64,000 bases of DNA. Origin: Clostridiales bacterium. GTDB lineage: Bacteria > Bacillota > DSM-16504 > Desulfitibacterales > JAICDB01. The notes under the pieces were generated by a model. That model saw only the letters and a list, made by a program, of their open reading frames with translations, searched no databases and was not told where the DNA came from. A program made the position numbers and the translations under genes. Location of the stretch: NCBI GenBank assembly GCA_020063565.1, contig JAICDB010000002.1, positions 1 through 64,000 of the forward strand, in the 5' to 3' direction. This document shows, piece after piece, positions 25,360 to 35,547 of this stretch (position 1 is its first letter; each line of letters opens with the position of its first letter).

Positions 25360-26813
25360 CTGAAAAGCTAATATTTGAACAGGGGTCTGAAGGTAGAAAA
25401 GGTTATTCATTACCACCTTGTGATGTACCTGAAAGAAAACTTGCAGACCTGATTCCGGAAGAGTTTTTAAGGGAAAATGACCCTGAACTACCTGAAGTTA
25501 GTGAAATTGAAACTGTTAGACACTTTACCAAGCTTTCTACCTTTAATCACGGGGTAGATACAGGATTTTATCCCCTCGGTTCATGTACAATGAAATATAA
25601 TCCTAAAATAACTGAGGAGTTGGCACGATTAGAAGGCTTTGCAAGGCTTCATCCTTACCAACCGGAAGATACTGTGCAAGGTGCGTTGGAACTTATGTAC
25701 AATCTCGGAGAAGACCTTGCTAAAATAGCAGGTATGGATAAAACCACATTGCAGCCTGCTGCTGGCGCTCATGGGGAAATGACAGGCATGATGATTATCA
25801 GGGCTTACCACCAGCACCGCGGGGATAGTAAGCGGACAAAGGTTATAGTACCTGATACTGCGCACGGTACCAATCCTGCAACTGCTGCAATGGTTGGTTT
25901 CAAGGCTGTAAAGGTAGATTCCAATTCTGAAGGTGAAGTTAACATAGAAGCGCTAAAGAAATTAGTTGATGAAGAGACTGCGGCACTAATGCTGACAAAT
26001 CCCAATACTCTGGGTCTTTTTGAAAAAAATATCCTGGAGATAGCTGACATTGTCCATGAAGCGGGAGGTCTCTTATATTACGACGGTGCAAATGCCAATG
26101 CAATTATGGGATATGCCCGCCCGGGAGATATGGGGTTTGATGTAATCCACTTCAACCTTCATAAAACATTTTCCACGCCACACGGAGGGGGAGGACCCGG
26201 TTCCGGGCCGGTGGCGGTAAAAGAATTTTTAGCGCCTTATTTACCAAAGCCTGTAATTGAAAAAAGTGGAGAAGGAAACTATTATTTTAATTACGATCTC
26301 CCCCATTCCATAGGAAAAGTTAAATCATTTTATGGGAACTTTGGAGTTATGGTTAAAGCATATGCTTACATTAAGGCGCTGGGCGCCGAAGGACTAAAAG
26401 AGGTAAGTGAAAATGCAGTATTGAACGCAAATTACCTCAGGGCTAAGTTAAGAGATGTTTATCATATCCCGTATGATAGAATTTGCAAGCATGAATTCAT
26501 TGCAACTTCAAAATATCTCAAAGAATATGGCGTTAAAACACTGGATGTGGCAAAAAGACTGCTTGATTACGGTTATCATCCACCTACAATTTACTTCCCG
26601 TTAATTGTAGAAGAAACGATGATGATAGAGCCTACTGAAACAGAAACCAAGGAAACTTTAGATGAATTTGTTGAAACATTAAAAACAATTGCAGAGGAAA
26701 GCAAAAATGATCCTCAGCTTGTAAAGGAAGCGCCACACGATACGGTTGTAAGGCGCCTTGATGAAACAACTGCTGCTAGAAATCCTGTAATAAGGTGGGA
26801 AAAAGAGAAATGA
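25356..26813 (+). CDS. gcvPB: Glycine decarboxylase subunit 2 (P protein, beta, PLP-binding)
   Basis: 485 residues, from GTG at 25356. The PLP lysine lies in [20 protein letters not shown]. Other family motifs are [50 protein letters not shown] and SYLK-type [16 protein letters not shown]. Its TGA overlaps the ATG of the following ligase-like gene, so translation is coupled along the operon. Confidence 0.97.
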   Translation: MTEKLIFEQGSEGRKGYSLPPCDVPERKLADLIPEEFLRENDPELPEVSEIETVRHFTKLSTFNHGVDTGFYPLGSCTMKYNPKITEELARLEGFARLHPYQPEDTVQGALELMYNLGEDLAKIAGMDKTTLQPAAGAHGEMTGMMIIRAYHQHRGDSKRTKVIVPDTAHGTNPATAAMVGFKAVKVDSNSEGEVNIEALKKLVDEETAALMLTNPNTLGLFEKNILEIADIVHEAGGLLYYDGANANAIMGYARPGDMGFDVIHFNLHKTFSTPHGGGGPGSGPVAVKEFLAPYLPKPVIEKSGEGNYYFNYDLPHSIGKVKSFYGNFGVMVKAYAYIKALGAEGLKEVSENAVLNANYLRAKLRDVYHIPYDRICKHEFIATSKYLKEYGVKTLDVAKRLLDYGYHPPTIYFPLIVEETMMIEPTETETKETLDEFVETLKTIAEESKNDPQLVKEAPHDTVVRRLDETTAARNPVIRWEKEK

Positions 26814-27628
26814 CTTTGCAAACCTGGAGGCTTTTAGATACCGGAGCAGCTACTGCAGCAGAAAATATGGCAATAGATGAAGCGCTGCTGATTCTCCATG
26901 CGGAAGGTAAATCTCCCCCTACAATTCGTTTCTACAGGTGGAATCCCCCGGCTATTAGCCTGGGTTATTTCCAACAGTTAGAGAAGGAAATAAATATTGA
27001 GGCATGCCGTGATGAGGGAGTAGAAGTGGTAAGAAGAATTACCGGGGGGAGAGCTATCTTCCATGATTGTGAACTAACCTACTCTCTGGTGGCGTTGGAG
27101 GAAAATCCCAAGGTTTCTGGTAGCATTACGGAATCGTATCTGAAGATAGCACGGGGATTACAGGCAGGTTTGCAGAAAATGGGTGCAGCTTTGGAAATGA
27201 CCGAACGCCCGGTAAAATCAGGCAATAAAACGGCAGCCTGCTTTGATGCCCCTTCCTGGTATGAATTAGTTTGGCAGGGCAAGAAAGTAACCGGTAGTGC
27301 TCAAACCCGAAAAAATGGAGCAATACTGCAACATGGTTCCATTCCCTTTTCTATGGACAGCGTCAAATTTTTTAGACTATTAAACTTTCCTTCTGATAAG
27401 ATAAGGGAAAAATTGACTTCCAGCTTTGAGGAAAAAGCCTGCAGCTTGGAACAAGTATTGAAGAGGGAAGTATCATTTCAAGAAGTTGCAGGGGCAATCA
27501 AAGAGGGGATGGAAGAACAGTTGGATATAAAGCTAATCCCAGGTGAACTTACAGACCGCGAAAAAACAATTGCCCAAAAATTAGTTACAGAAAAATATGC
27601 TACTAAAGAATGGAATGCAAGAAGGTAA
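26810..27628 (+). CDS. Lipoate-protein ligase A / octanoyltransferase LipM family
   Basis: 272 residues from the ATG at 26810, which overlaps the gcvPB stop (ATGA). The BPL_LplA_LipB fold is shown by [55 protein letters not shown] and [21 protein letters not shown] with the catalytic-type lysine. [17 protein letters not shown] includes the Cys used by LipM-type octanoyltransferases. Together with lipA next door, it supplies the lipoyl group for GcvH: LipM moves octanoate from ACP, then LipA inserts sulfur. LplA-type use of free lipoate is an alternative. Confidence 0.88.
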   Translation: MTLQTWRLLDTGAATAAENMAIDEALLILHAEGKSPPTIRFYRWNPPAISLGYFQQLEKEINIEACRDEGVEVVRRITGGRAIFHDCELTYSLVALEENPKVSGSITESYLKIARGLQAGLQKMGAALEMTERPVKSGNKTAACFDAPSWYELVWQGKKVTGSAQTRKNGAILQHGSIPFSMDSVKFFRLLNFPSDKIREKLTSSFEEKACSLEQVLKREVSFQEVAGAIKEGMEEQLDIKLIPGELTDREKTIAQKLVTEKYATKEWNARR

Positions 27629-27647
27629 TAGAAAAGGTGATGTTCCT

Positions 27648-28523
27648 TTGAAAAAATCACAAAGACTTCCGGAATGGCTTAAGAAAAGATTACCGGCATC
27701 TGCAAATGTAATGAAAACAAAAAAATTACTTGAAGATTTAGGTTTAAATACGGTATGTCAAAGTGCTTTATGCCCCAACCAGGGGGAGTGTTTTGCAAAA
27801 AAAACTGCAACATTTATGATAATGGGAGAGAATTGTACTCGCAATTGTAGATTTTGTGCTGTTTCGTCGGAAACTCCACTCCCTCTGGACGAAGACGAAC
27901 CTTCCCGTGTAGCGGAGGCTGCATACCGGCTTCAGTTAAAGCATGTGGTGGTAACATCGGTAACGAGAGATGATTTGCCTGACGGTGGTGCTTCCCATTT
28001 TGCAAATGTTATAAAAAGCGTACGAAAGAAACTCCCTGAAGCTATTATAGAAGTGCTTACACCTGATTTTAAAGGAAACGATGATTCTATTGCAACTGTC
28101 GTGGAAGCTCGACCACATATTTTCAACCATAACGTTGAAACTGTGCCAAGATTATATGAAAGGGTTCGACCACAAGCAAATTATTTAAGAAGCCTGAAAG
28201 TAATTAAAAAAGTAAAAGAGTTAAATAAGGATATATATACAAAATCGGGAATAATGGTTGGTTTGGGGGAATCTGAAAAAGAAGTTATTCAGGTTATGAA
28301 AGATTTGCGAATACATGAGTGTGATATCCTGACGATAGGGCAGTACTTGCAGCCTTCGGGGAACCATCTTCCGGTAGAAGAATATATTCATCCTGATGTT
28401 TTTAAAAGCTATGAATCTCTAGCAGAAAAACTCGGATTTAAACATGTTGCTTCAGCACCACTTGTAAGGAGTTCTTTTAATGCATCGGAGTTTTCGGAAA
28501 AATATCTGACAGCCCATACTTAA
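27648..28523 (+). CDS. lipA: Lipoyl synthase
   Basis: 291 residues from the TTG at 27648, chosen because AAAAGGTGA lies just upstream; a longer reading from 27597 or 27615 would extend into the previous gene. Radical-SAM enzyme that inserts two sulfurs into octanoyl-protein. The auxiliary cluster cysteines are 37, 42 and 48 ([12 protein letters not shown]), the SAM cluster is Cys63, 67 and 70 (CTRNCRFC), and the C-terminal RSSF motif is present ([10 protein letters not shown]). It ends the gcv-lipoate operon. Confidence 0.96.
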   Translation: MKKSQRLPEWLKKRLPASANVMKTKKLLEDLGLNTVCQSALCPNQGECFAKKTATFMIMGENCTRNCRFCAVSSETPLPLDEDEPSRVAEAAYRLQLKHVVVTSVTRDDLPDGGASHFANVIKSVRKKLPEAIIEVLTPDFKGNDDSIATVVEARPHIFNHNVETVPRLYERVRPQANYLRSLKVIKKVKELNKDIYTKSGIMVGLGESEKEVIQVMKDLRIHECDILTIGQYLQPSGNHLPVEEYIHPDVFKSYESLAEKLGFKHVASAPLVRSSFNASEFSEKYLTAHT

Positions 28524-28541
28524 AAGTATGGCTGTTTTTTT
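28509..28541 (+). terminator. Terminator of the gcv-lip operon
   Basis: ACAGCCCATACT / AGTATGGCTGT stem with a bulged C and a seven-T tail. It overlaps the last codons of lipA. Confidence 0.9.
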
Positions 28542-28592
28542 GCTTCTAGGATTTGTAGATAAGAATTCTTTACTGCCTCCTGCTATCTCTTA

Positions 28593-28621
28593 TTGACAGC
28601 CATTTTATTACATGTTATACT
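28593..28621 (+). promoter_or_regulatory. Sigma-A promoter of the cold-shock gene
   Basis: TTGACA (28593-28598), 17 nt, TATACT (28616-28621). The leader of about 50 nt contains a small hairpin (ATATGGGGG..TTCCCGTAT). Confidence 0.85.
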
Positions 28622-28679
28622 CTATATAATATGGGGGTCTTCCCGTATTGTAACAAATTTTTAGGAGGAATGTAAAAAC

Positions 28680-28877
28680 ATGAAAGGTAAGGTTAAGTGG
28701 TTTAACAAGGAAAGAGGATTTGGTTTTATCGAGCAAGAAGCAGGTGATGACGTATTTGTTCATTACTCTGCAATTCAGGAAGATGGTTTCAAAACATTGG
28801 TTGAAGGTGAGGATGTAGAGTTTGAGATTGTTGAAGGTCCGAAAGGCCCCCAAGCTGCCAATGTAGTTAAATTATAG
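28680..28877 (+). CDS. csp: Cold-shock domain protein
   Basis: 65 residues, a single CSD. It has RNP1-like KGFGFI (here RGFGFIEQ) and RNP2-like DVFVHYSAI, starting [11 protein letters not shown] and ending [10 protein letters not shown]. It is an RNA chaperone that loosens mRNA structure. The ribosome binding site AGGAGGAATG is strong. It is monocistronic with its own promoter and terminator. Confidence 0.97.
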   Translation: MKGKVKWFNKERGFGFIEQEAGDDVFVHYSAIQEDGFKTLVEGEDVEFEIVEGPKGPQAANVVKL

Positions 28878-28923
28878 TTTCAAAAGATGACTGTATCTGT
28901 TGAAATATAATTTAGAAACTTAC

Positions 28924-28948
28924 CCCCGGCATTTGCCGGGGTTTCAAT
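28924..28948 (+). terminator. Terminator after the cold-shock gene
   Basis: CCCCGGC-ATTT-GCCGGGG stem; the tail TTTCAATATTTTT is only moderately T-rich. Confidence 0.75.
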
Positions 28949-29085
28949 ATTTTTGATGTAATTTTTGCTTAACATAGCAAAATATGGAATAATATGTATG
29001 GAAAGTAGGAAATGATATATTTAAAGGAAGGATTTTTATAATTTTTGTTGAAAATATTACATAAAAAGGGGAAGGAGCGGATAAT

Positions 29086-29616
29086 ATGAATATTGTAGTT
29101 AGAGGAAAAAATATCCAAGTTACTCCCGCTCTAAAGGACCACGTTGAGCGAAGGATTGGGAAACTGGACAGATTTTTACAGCTTGATGATACTCAAATTC
29201 AAGTTGCCCTATCCGTGGAAAAAGACCGGCATAAGGTGGAAGTGACCATACCCCTTAACGGCTATATTTTAAGGGGGGAAGAAGAAACAGGTGACATGTA
29301 CGCTTCAATAGACATGGTAATTGATAAGCTAGAAAAGCAGGCAACAAAATATAAAACAAAAATTTCCAGAAAAAATCGTAATGGTTCAATAAAAGACCTG
29401 GCTGTTAATGATGTAACACCGGGTGAAGATGATGCTCCAAAGGTTGTCCGTACAAAACGTTTTGCCATGAAACCCATGTCTGTTGAAGAAGCAATAATGC
29501 AAATGAACCTTGTGGGTCACAATTTCTTTGTATTTACCAATGCTGATACTAATCAGGTTAATGTAGTCTACAAAAGAAAAAATCATGACTACGGTTTAAT
29601 AGAGCCTGAGTTTTAA
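29086..29616 (+). CDS. hpf: Ribosome hibernation promoting factor, long form
   Basis: 176 residues: an N-terminal S30AE domain (about 1-100: NIVVRGKNIQVTPALKDHVERRIGKLDRFL) and a C-terminal dimerisation domain (PMSVEEAIMQMNLVGHNFFVFTNADTNQVNVVYKRKNHDYGLIEPEF). The long form pairs 70S ribosomes into 100S dimers in resting cells. The position before secA and prfB is the standard Firmicute order (hpf-secA-prfB). A perfect terminator follows at 29631. Confidence 0.97.
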   Translation: MNIVVRGKNIQVTPALKDHVERRIGKLDRFLQLDDTQIQVALSVEKDRHKVEVTIPLNGYILRGEEETGDMYASIDMVIDKLEKQATKYKTKISRKNRNGSIKDLAVNDVTPGEDDAPKVVRTKRFAMKPMSVEEAIMQMNLVGHNFFVFTNADTNQVNVVYKRKNHDYGLIEPEF

Positions 29617-29630
29617 ACATAAATATTTAG

Positions 29631-29661
29631 AAAAACTGCTGGCAGACTGCCAGCAGTTTTT
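29631..29661 (+). terminator. Terminator after hpf
   Basis: AAAAACTGCTGGCA / TGCCAGCAGTTTTT: perfect 14-bp stem with a 3-nt loop. Confidence 0.92.
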
Positions 29662-29717
29662 ACTTGTACTATCAGGAAAGTATAACTCTGGGGAAGTATA
29701 AATTCAACTAGGGCTTC

Positions 29718-29757
29718 CGCCTGCGTCAAAGACTTGGCACAAGTCAAGTTTTCATTT
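29718..29757 (-). repeat. Dispersed 40-bp repeat, copy A (inverted orientation)
   Basis: On the minus strand it reads AAATGAAAACTTGACTTG, two variable bases, CCAAGTCTTT, then (R)(R)CGCAGGCG. 36 of 40 positions match 56380-56419 on the plus strand. The core GACTTG / CAAGTC is a hairpin. It lies in the hpf-secA gap; the rest of 29662-29950 is AT-rich leader of secA without a gene. Confidence 0.7.
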
Positions 29758-29950
29758 AATAGATATATTTTTGCACGGTGGATAACGTTTTAATGATATA
29801 ACGTTGTAATATTTACTATATAATTAAGTATGCGAAAGGTATAAAAATGGTTTTGTTGTTGAAGTACCGTATAAGTAATGTTAAAATTAATAAGATAGGG
29901 CTAAATAAATTTATAATAATTTTAAATGGCATATTAAGGGGATGATAAAT

Positions 29951-32446
29951 ATGCTAAAGATGCTTCGCAATCTCTTGGATGATAACGCCAGGGAAATAAA
30001 AAAGCTTTCTAAAACAGTTGCCGAAATAAATTCTCTGGAGCAGTCTATTGCAGCCCTTTCTGACAGCGAACTGAGATCTAAAACTCCTGAGTTCAAGGAA
30101 CGTATAGAAAAGGGAGAAAGCTTAGACGATATTCTCCCGGAAGCATTTGCCGTTGTGAGAGAGGCATCAAAAAGGGTGATGGGAATGCGCCATTTTGATG
30201 TACAGCTCATGGGGGGTATAGTGCTTCACCAGGGAAGAATTGCAGAAATGAAGACAGGGGAAGGTAAAACCCTGGTAGCTACCTTGCCCGCATATCTCAA
30301 TGCTTTAACTGGAAAAGGCGTTCATATAGTTACAGTTAACGACTATCTTGCTAAAAGGGATAGTGAGTGGATGGGCCAAATCTATAATTTTCTCGGCTTA
30401 GAAGTAGGGCTTATTGTACATGGCCTTAATTCCGAGGAAAGAAGAACTGCTTATAACGCTGATATCACCTACGGTACAAATAATGAATTAGGTTTTGATT
30501 ACCTCAGGGATAACATGGCACTCCACAGAGATCAGCTGGTTCAGAGGAACTTGCATTACTGCATCATTGACGAGGTGGACAGCATTTTAATTGATGAGGC
30601 AAGAACGCCGCTTATCATTTCCGGTCAGACAGATAAGCCTACAGACCTCTATTATAAAATTACTAAAATTATTCCACGCCTCAAAAAAGAAGAGGATTTC
30701 ACAGTGGATGAAAAGGCAAATGTGGTAACATTAACAGAGGAAGGAATTGCCAAGGTAGAAAATATGCTGGGTGTGGATAATCTTTACGATGAATCAAATA
30801 TGCAGCTCAGTCACCATGTTAACCAGGCGCTTAAGGCGCATGTCCTGATGAAAAGGGATAGGGATTACGTGGTTAAAGATAATCAGGTGATCATTGTAGA
30901 TGAATTTACCGGACGTCTCATGTACGGACGACGCTTCAGCGAGGGACTCCACCAGGCAATAGAAGCTAAAGAAGGAGTTAAGATAGAAAGGGAATCACAA
31001 ACTCTGGCAACCATTACGTTCCAGAATTTTTTCCGCATGTATGACAAAATATCAGGAATGACAGGTACTGCTGAAACGGAAGAAGAGGAATTCCGCAAGA
31101 TTTATGGCATGGACGTGGTGGTTATACCCACGAACAAGCCTATGATAAGAACAGATTACTCTGATGTTGTTTACAGAACGGAAAACGGTAAATTTAATGC
31201 AGTGGTTGAGGAGATAGAAGAATGTTATAGAAAAGGGCAACCTGTTTTGGTAGGTACCGTGTCTATAGAAAAATCTGAAATGCTCAGTGACATGTTAAAG
31301 AAAAAAGGTATTCTCCACCAGGTTTTAAATGCCAAGTACCATGAACAGGAAGCAGAAATTGTTGCAAAGGCGGGACAAAGGGGACAAGTTACCATTGCAA
31401 CAAACATGGCAGGTCGCGGTACTGACATTGTTTTAGGAGAAGGTGTTAAAGAACTGGGAGGACTTCATATTATTGGCACTGAAAGGCATGAAAGTCGCAG
31501 GATTGACAACCAGCTGCGAGGTCGTTCCGGCCGCCAGGGGGATCCCGGTTCCAGCCGTTTTTATGTATCACTTGAAGATGATTTAATGAGACTTTTTGGC
31601 GCCGATAATATCACCGGCATTATGGATAAAGTAGGTATGGATGATTCTACGCCTGTGGACCATCCTTTGATTTCCCGTTCAATAGAATCAGCACAAAAGA
31701 GGGTGGAGGCGCGTAACTTTGATATAAGAAAACATGTCCTGGAATATGATGATGTTATCAACCAGCAGAGGGAAGTAATTTATAAGCAAAGGCGCCAGGT
31801 TCTTGAAGGGGAAAACCTCAAGGACAATGTTCTTGATATGATCGATACGGTAATTGATAGGACAATAGATACCTATGGTGCAGTAAGCCAGTATCCTGAA
31901 GAATGGGACTTAAAGGCGCTTTTAAGCTACTCAGAGCAGCTCTTTTTACCTGAAAATGTTTTTACAACTGATGATTTGGCAAAAATGGAGAAAGAGGAGA
32001 TCAAAGAAGCCTTCAAAGAAAAGGCGCATGAACTCTATGAAAATAAGGAAAAAGAGCTGGGTAGCGAAACAATGCGTGAGCTGGAACGTTTTGTGATTTT
32101 AAAAGTAGTGGATCAGAAATGGATGGATCATATTGATGCCATGGATCAGCTTCGCCAGGGAATAGGCCTCAGGGCTTACGGGCAAAAGGACCCGCTGGTT
32201 GAATACAAATATGAAGGCTATGAAATGTTTAACCGCATGATTGCGGATATTCAGGAAGACGTTGTAAGATATATTTTTAGGGTTAATGTTGTAGAAGAGC
32301 CTCAAGAGCAGGCTAGAAATATTCAAGAGAACAAATATGATACTGAAACAAAAAAGCAACCTGTACGCCGCGAAAAGAAAGTGGGTAGAAATGACCCTTG
32401 CCCCTGTGGAAGCGGTAAGAAGTATAAAAAATGTTGTGGAGCATAG
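29951..32446 (+). CDS. secA: Preprotein translocase ATPase SecA
   Basis: 831 residues from the ATG at 29951 (MLKMLRNLL), 9 nt after AAGGGG; an ATG at 29942 is too close to it. Motor of the Sec export channel. Motifs: [30 protein letters not shown] (Walker A), [17 protein letters not shown] (DEAD-type Walker B), [17 protein letters not shown] and [15 protein letters not shown] (motif VI). The C-terminal zinc/SecB-type tail is [20 protein letters not shown]. It is followed 17 bp later by prfB. Confidence 0.98.
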   Translation: MLKMLRNLLDDNAREIKKLSKTVAEINSLEQSIAALSDSELRSKTPEFKERIEKGESLDDILPEAFAVVREASKRVMGMRHFDVQLMGGIVLHQGRIAEMKTGEGKTLVATLPAYLNALTGKGVHIVTVNDYLAKRDSEWMGQIYNFLGLEVGLIVHGLNSEERRTAYNADITYGTNNELGFDYLRDNMALHRDQLVQRNLHYCIIDEVDSILIDEARTPLIISGQTDKPTDLYYKITKIIPRLKKEEDFTVDEKANVVTLTEEGIAKVENMLGVDNLYDESNMQLSHHVNQALKAHVLMKRDRDYVVKDNQVIIVDEFTGRLMYGRRFSEGLHQAIEAKEGVKIERESQTLATITFQNFFRMYDKISGMTGTAETEEEEFRKIYGMDVVVIPTNKPMIRTDYSDVVYRTENGKFNAVVEEIEECYRKGQPVLVGTVSIEKSEMLSDMLKKKGILHQVLNAKYHEQEAEIVAKAGQRGQVTIATNMAGRGTDIVLGEGVKELGGLHIIGTERHESRRIDNQLRGRSGRQGDPGSSRFYVSLEDDLMRLFGADNITGIMDKVGMDDSTPVDHPLISRSIESAQKRVEARNFDIRKHVLEYDDVINQQREVIYKQRRQVLEGENLKDNVLDMIDTVIDRTIDTYGAVSQYPEEWDLKALLSYSEQLFLPENVFTTDDLAKMEKEEIKEAFKEKAHELYENKEKELGSETMRELERFVILKVVDQKWMDHIDAMDQLRQGIGLRAYGQKDPLVEYKYEGYEMFNRMIADIQEDVVRYIFRVNVVEEPQEQARNIQENKYDTETKKQPVRREKKVGRNDPCPCGSGKKYKKCCGA

Positions 32447-32463
32447 AAGGGAGAATTTGAGCT

Positions 32464-33577
32464 GTGATAGCTGATTTTAAATCAAAACTGCAAGAATTCA
32501 GTAAAAGGTTGGAAGATTTGAGGGTCTCTCTTTGACGTTGACGGAAAAGAGAAAAAAATAGCGGAATATGAAAAAATTATGGCCGCCCCCGACTTCTGGG
32601 ATGACCCCCAAAAGGGTAGGGAAATAATGCAAAAAGTGTCAACTTTAAAGGAAAGAGTAAGAGAGTTTAAAGAAATGCAGGAATCCCTTGAAGAGCTGGA
32701 AATCCACCTTCTGGTATCAGAAGAAGATGATGATGAGAGCGCTATTCCTGAGTTAAGAAAAGGGATTGATACCTTTGAAAAACAATTGGATAAACTAGAA
32801 ATGGAAGTCTTATTGAGTGGCCCTTATGATGAAAATAACTGTATAGTCTCCATCCATCCAGGAGCTGGGGGCACTGAATCACAAGATTGGTCTTCAATGC
32901 TATATCGGATGTATGGACGCTGGGTTGAAAAAAACGGCTTTATAATGGAAGTCCTTGACTACCTACCAGGTGATGATGCAGGTTTAAAAAGTGTTACCTT
33001 TTTGGTTAAGGGTAGCAATTCCTATGGCTATTTAAAGGCTGAAAAGGGAGTTCATCGCCTGGTAAGGATCTCGCCTTTTGATTCTTCAGGAAGAAGGCAT
33101 ACTTCATTTGCTTCTGTTGACGTACTACCGGAAGTGAAGGAAGAAGATGAAATTGAAATAGAAGAAAAGGATTTAAAGATTGATACCTACCGCGCCGGAG
33201 GTGCGGGAGGACAGCATGTAAACAAAACTGATTCTGCCGTGCGAATAACCCACATTCCCACCGGTATAGTTGTTCAATGCCAGAATGAAAGGTCACAGCA
33301 TTCAAACCGTGCTGCTGCCATCAAAATATTAAAGGCAAGGCTTTTAGAATTGAAAATGAAAGAAAGGGAAAAGGAACTTGAGAAAATTCGTGGGGAACAA
33401 AAGGACATTGCCTGGGGTAGTCAAATTAGGTCTTATGTTTTTCATCCTTATACAATGGTTAAAGACCACCGCACAGGTGTAGAAGTAGGAAATGTTGAAG
33501 CAGTACTTGATGGGGCCATTGATGAATTTATATATGCATATTTACAGCATAATGCAGAGAAAGGTGGGAGTAATTGA
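32464..33577 (+). CDS. prfB: Peptide chain release factor 2, with programmed +1 frameshift
   Basis: RF2 recognises UGA and UAA. Translation starts at GTG 32464 (AAGGGAG upstream) and reads 23 codons to CTT, where TGA (32533-32535) is an in-frame stop. The preceding AGGG acts as the internal Shine-Dalgarno and CTTTGAC is the classic shift site. After a +1 slip at CTT the next codon is GAC at 32534, and the frame runs to 33577, for about 371 residues. Motifs: [13 protein letters not shown] (the SPF anticodon-like region) and [20 protein letters not shown] with the catalytic GGQ. The shift gives autoregulation by RF2 level. Confidence 0.97.
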
Positions 33578-33591
33578 AATTTTAGAATGTG

Positions 33592-33735
33592 GCTAAGTTA
33601 AAACAACGATTCGCCTCCTAAAAAATCGGGGTTCTCTCGCTATTCGGCGTCCGTTCCTCAGAGCTCGGCGCACCACGTCCATGTGGTTCGCCCCGGGTTC
33701 CTGGCTTTTCTAAAAAACATTATTGTTGATGCTTA
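33592..33735 (-). repeat. Structured intergenic repeat, family R2 (copy 1)
   Basis: On the minus strand this 140-bp stretch shares long blocks with 42574-42680: GCCGAGCTCTGAG, CGAATAGCGAG, GAACCC, GATTTT and GGAGG-GA. The outer ends AACAACGAT and ATTATTGTT are near-complementary, so it folds as a long hairpin. It lies between prfB and the DUF502 gene. No coding frame is evident. Confidence 0.65.
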
Positions 33736-33758
33736 TGTAAGAAAAGGATGTGTTCTTA

Positions 33759-34355
33759 ATGAAAAGAATATTCAAACATTTTTTAAAAGGAGTTCTGGTT
33801 ACGGCACCTGTAGCAATTACAATATTTGTTATTTTTAAAATCATTACAATAACAGATAGTTATTTTATAAGTGCTTTAAAGCCTTTAAACCTGTATTTTC
33901 CGGGAGTAGGTATCATATTAACATTTATTCTTATAACTCTGATAGGTATCCTTGCTTCGAATTGGCTTACAGGTAAAATATTTAATTTAATTGATGAATT
34001 TTTCACAAAGGTTCCCCTTGTGAAAATCATTTATACAACAATCAAAGACACTATGTCATCATTTTTTGATGGGAAAAAAGGTTTTTCTAAACTTGCCATC
34101 ATTACCTTACCTAACTCGGAGATGAAGCTTTTAGGTTTTGTGACAAATGAAAACCTGGAGAGATTTGAACTTGAAGACTATATCAGCGTTTACCTGATGC
34201 AGTCTATGCAGTGGGCAGGAAACTTGATTTTAGTACCTAAAGATTGGGCGACAGTACTCGATGTATCAACTGAAGAAGCCATTAAATTTATAGCTTCTGC
34301 AGGCCTTATTGATACAAAAAAAGGTAGTCGCAGTTTAAAATATGGTATAAAATGA
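33759..34355 (+). CDS. DUF502 family membrane protein
   Basis: 198 residues. Two N-terminal membrane helices (GVLVTAPVAITIFVIFKIIT and GIILTFILITLIGILASNWL) precede a conserved soluble part: VPLVKIIYTTIKDTMSSFF, then LLGFVTNENLE and PKDWATVLDVSTEEAIKFIASAG. This is the DUF502 pattern, a family of unknown biochemical function. The ATG at 33759 is chosen with AAAAGGA ten bases upstream; a GTG at 33750 in the same frame is a possible alternative. Confidence 0.85.
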   Translation: MKRIFKHFLKGVLVTAPVAITIFVIFKIITITDSYFISALKPLNLYFPGVGIILTFILITLIGILASNWLTGKIFNLIDEFFTKVPLVKIIYTTIKDTMSSFFDGKKGFSKLAIITLPNSEMKLLGFVTNENLERFELEDYISVYLMQSMQWAGNLILVPKDWATVLDVSTEEAIKFIASAGLIDTKKGSRSLKYGIK

Positions 34356-34456
34356 TATACCAGTTATCCTGCACACTTTTACACCTTTTTTCATAAAAAG
34401 ATAACAAGAAATATATTTTTAGAGGGTGTTCATCCTCTTTAAAAAGGTGTGTGGGT

Positions 34457-34807
34457 ATGAGCTGGACTGTATTAATTCCCGTTATAGTTTTATTTCTTTT
34501 TTATCTTTCGGGTAATAAAAGAGCAAAGGCAAAATATTCTAATTTTAAGACCTTGCCGGTTCCAGAGGATGATCAAGCAAATAAGGGGCCTGTAGCTTCT
34601 GCAGCACTGGAAATAGTGGCAATGGCAGGAGGTATTTATTTAGCGCTAACAAGTTTAGCAAGTTTTTTACAGCTTTCCATTCCAAAAACTATAGAATTTA
34701 CAGGTGTTACTTTTGATCCGATTGCTGCAATTTCAATTATTTTGGCTTTATTGCAGCCCTTTGTAGGTGAAATGCTAAAAAAGTATTATGGAAATAATAA
34801 TAGCTGA
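34457..34807 (+). CDS. Small membrane protein, unknown function
   Basis: 116 residues: an N-terminal helix (VLIPVIVLFLFYLSGN), a polar stretch (KAKYSNFKTLPVPEDDQANKG), then two helices (ALEIVAMAGGIYLALTSLASFL and PIAAISIILALLQPFVGEML). The ATG at 34457 follows AAGGTG. I do not recognise the family. It lies between DUF502 and the tatA pair, with a terminator at its end. Confidence 0.65.
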   Translation: MSWTVLIPVIVLFLFYLSGNKRAKAKYSNFKTLPVPEDDQANKGPVASAALEIVAMAGGIYLALTSLASFLQLSIPKTIEFTGVTFDPIAAISIILALLQPFVGEMLKKYYGNNNS

Positions 34808-34826
34808 GCCGGTCATGTCACCGGCT
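34807..34826 (+). terminator. Hairpin terminator
   Basis: AGCCGGT-CATGTC-ACCGGCT; the tail TACAAAAAATAC is poor in T, so efficiency on the plus strand is doubtful. Confidence 0.5.
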
Positions 34827-34970
34827 TACAAAAAATACATTTTATTATCAGCAGGTATTTAGAATCAAAAGTAGAAATATTAAATTTAATAATTTAATGA
34901 TGATTATACTATAATTAAGTGGGTAGATGATGTTATAATGGTATGTGTATACCAAGGAGGTGACAGATAA

Positions 34971-35213
34971 ATGTTTGGTTTTATACCAAGTATAGGCCCC
35001 TGGGAATTGGGACTCATCTTGATTATTGTTCTTTTGATTTTTGGACCGGGTAAATTACCGGATGTAGGAAAATTTCTTGGTAAAGGTATGAGGGAGTTTA
35101 AAAACGCCGTTAACTCAGACGATAAAGCTCAGATAGACAAGCCTGAAGAAGAGATAAAAGATGTAAAAGAGGAAGACATCGAAAAAGTAGATGAGGATGA
35201 AGACAAAAAATAA
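34971..35213 (+). CDS. tatA: Twin-arginine translocase subunit TatA (copy 1)
   Basis: 80 residues: N-terminal helix PWELGLILIIVLLIFGPGKLPDVG, the FGPGKLP hinge, an amphipathic helix (KFLGKGMREFKNAVN) and a very acidic tail (EEEIKDVKEEDIEKVDEDEDKK). TatA forms the pore for export of folded proteins. The ribosome binding site is AAGGAGGTGA. A second copy follows 27 bp later. No tatC is in the window. Confidence 0.93.
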   Translation: MFGFIPSIGPWELGLILIIVLLIFGPGKLPDVGKFLGKGMREFKNAVNSDDKAQIDKPEEEIKDVKEEDIEKVDEDEDKK

Positions 35214-35240
35214 GCCGCTATTTGATGGGAGGAGTAAGGC

Positions 35241-35441
35241 ATGCTGGGTTTCCTGCCAAGTATAGGGCCATGGGAGCTGGGTGTAATATTGATAATTGCA
35301 CTTCTCATTTTCGGTCCTGGTAAACTGCCCGAAGTGGCTAAATTTTTGGGCAAAGGTGTTAGGGACTTTAAGAAAGCTCTCAATGATGTTGAAGATTCTG
35401 TAAAAATAGAAGATGATTCAGAAGAAAAAAGCAAGTCTTAG
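35241..35441 (+). CDS. tatA: Twin-arginine translocase subunit TatA (copy 2)
   Basis: 66 residues, nearly the same through the first 50 positions as copy 1 (PSIGPWELGVILIIALLIFGPGKLPEVAKFLGKG), then a different short acidic tail. The ribosome binding site is GGGAGGAG. The pair looks like a tandem duplication with diverged tails. A terminator follows at 35461. Confidence 0.93.
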   Translation: MLGFLPSIGPWELGVILIIALLIFGPGKLPEVAKFLGKGVRDFKKALNDVEDSVKIEDDSEEKSKS

Positions 35442-35460
35442 TAATTTATTGAGCTATAAG

Positions 35461-35494
35461 AAAAAAGCCTTTCCGATTATGGAGAAGGCTTTTT
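35461..35494 (+). terminator. Terminator of the tatA pair
   Basis: AAAAAAGCCTTTCC / GGAGAAGGCTTTTT stem with a T tail. Confidence 0.85.
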
Positions 35495-35547
35495 ATTATA
35501 AGTTGCCGGTATTCAGGTTGTAAAGACTTACTGAAGAACATATAATT

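Noticed and set aside
32533-32535. Nonsense mutation or sequencing error in prfB
   Set aside because: The stop lies in the conserved RF2 frameshift site with internal Shine-Dalgarno-like AGGG.
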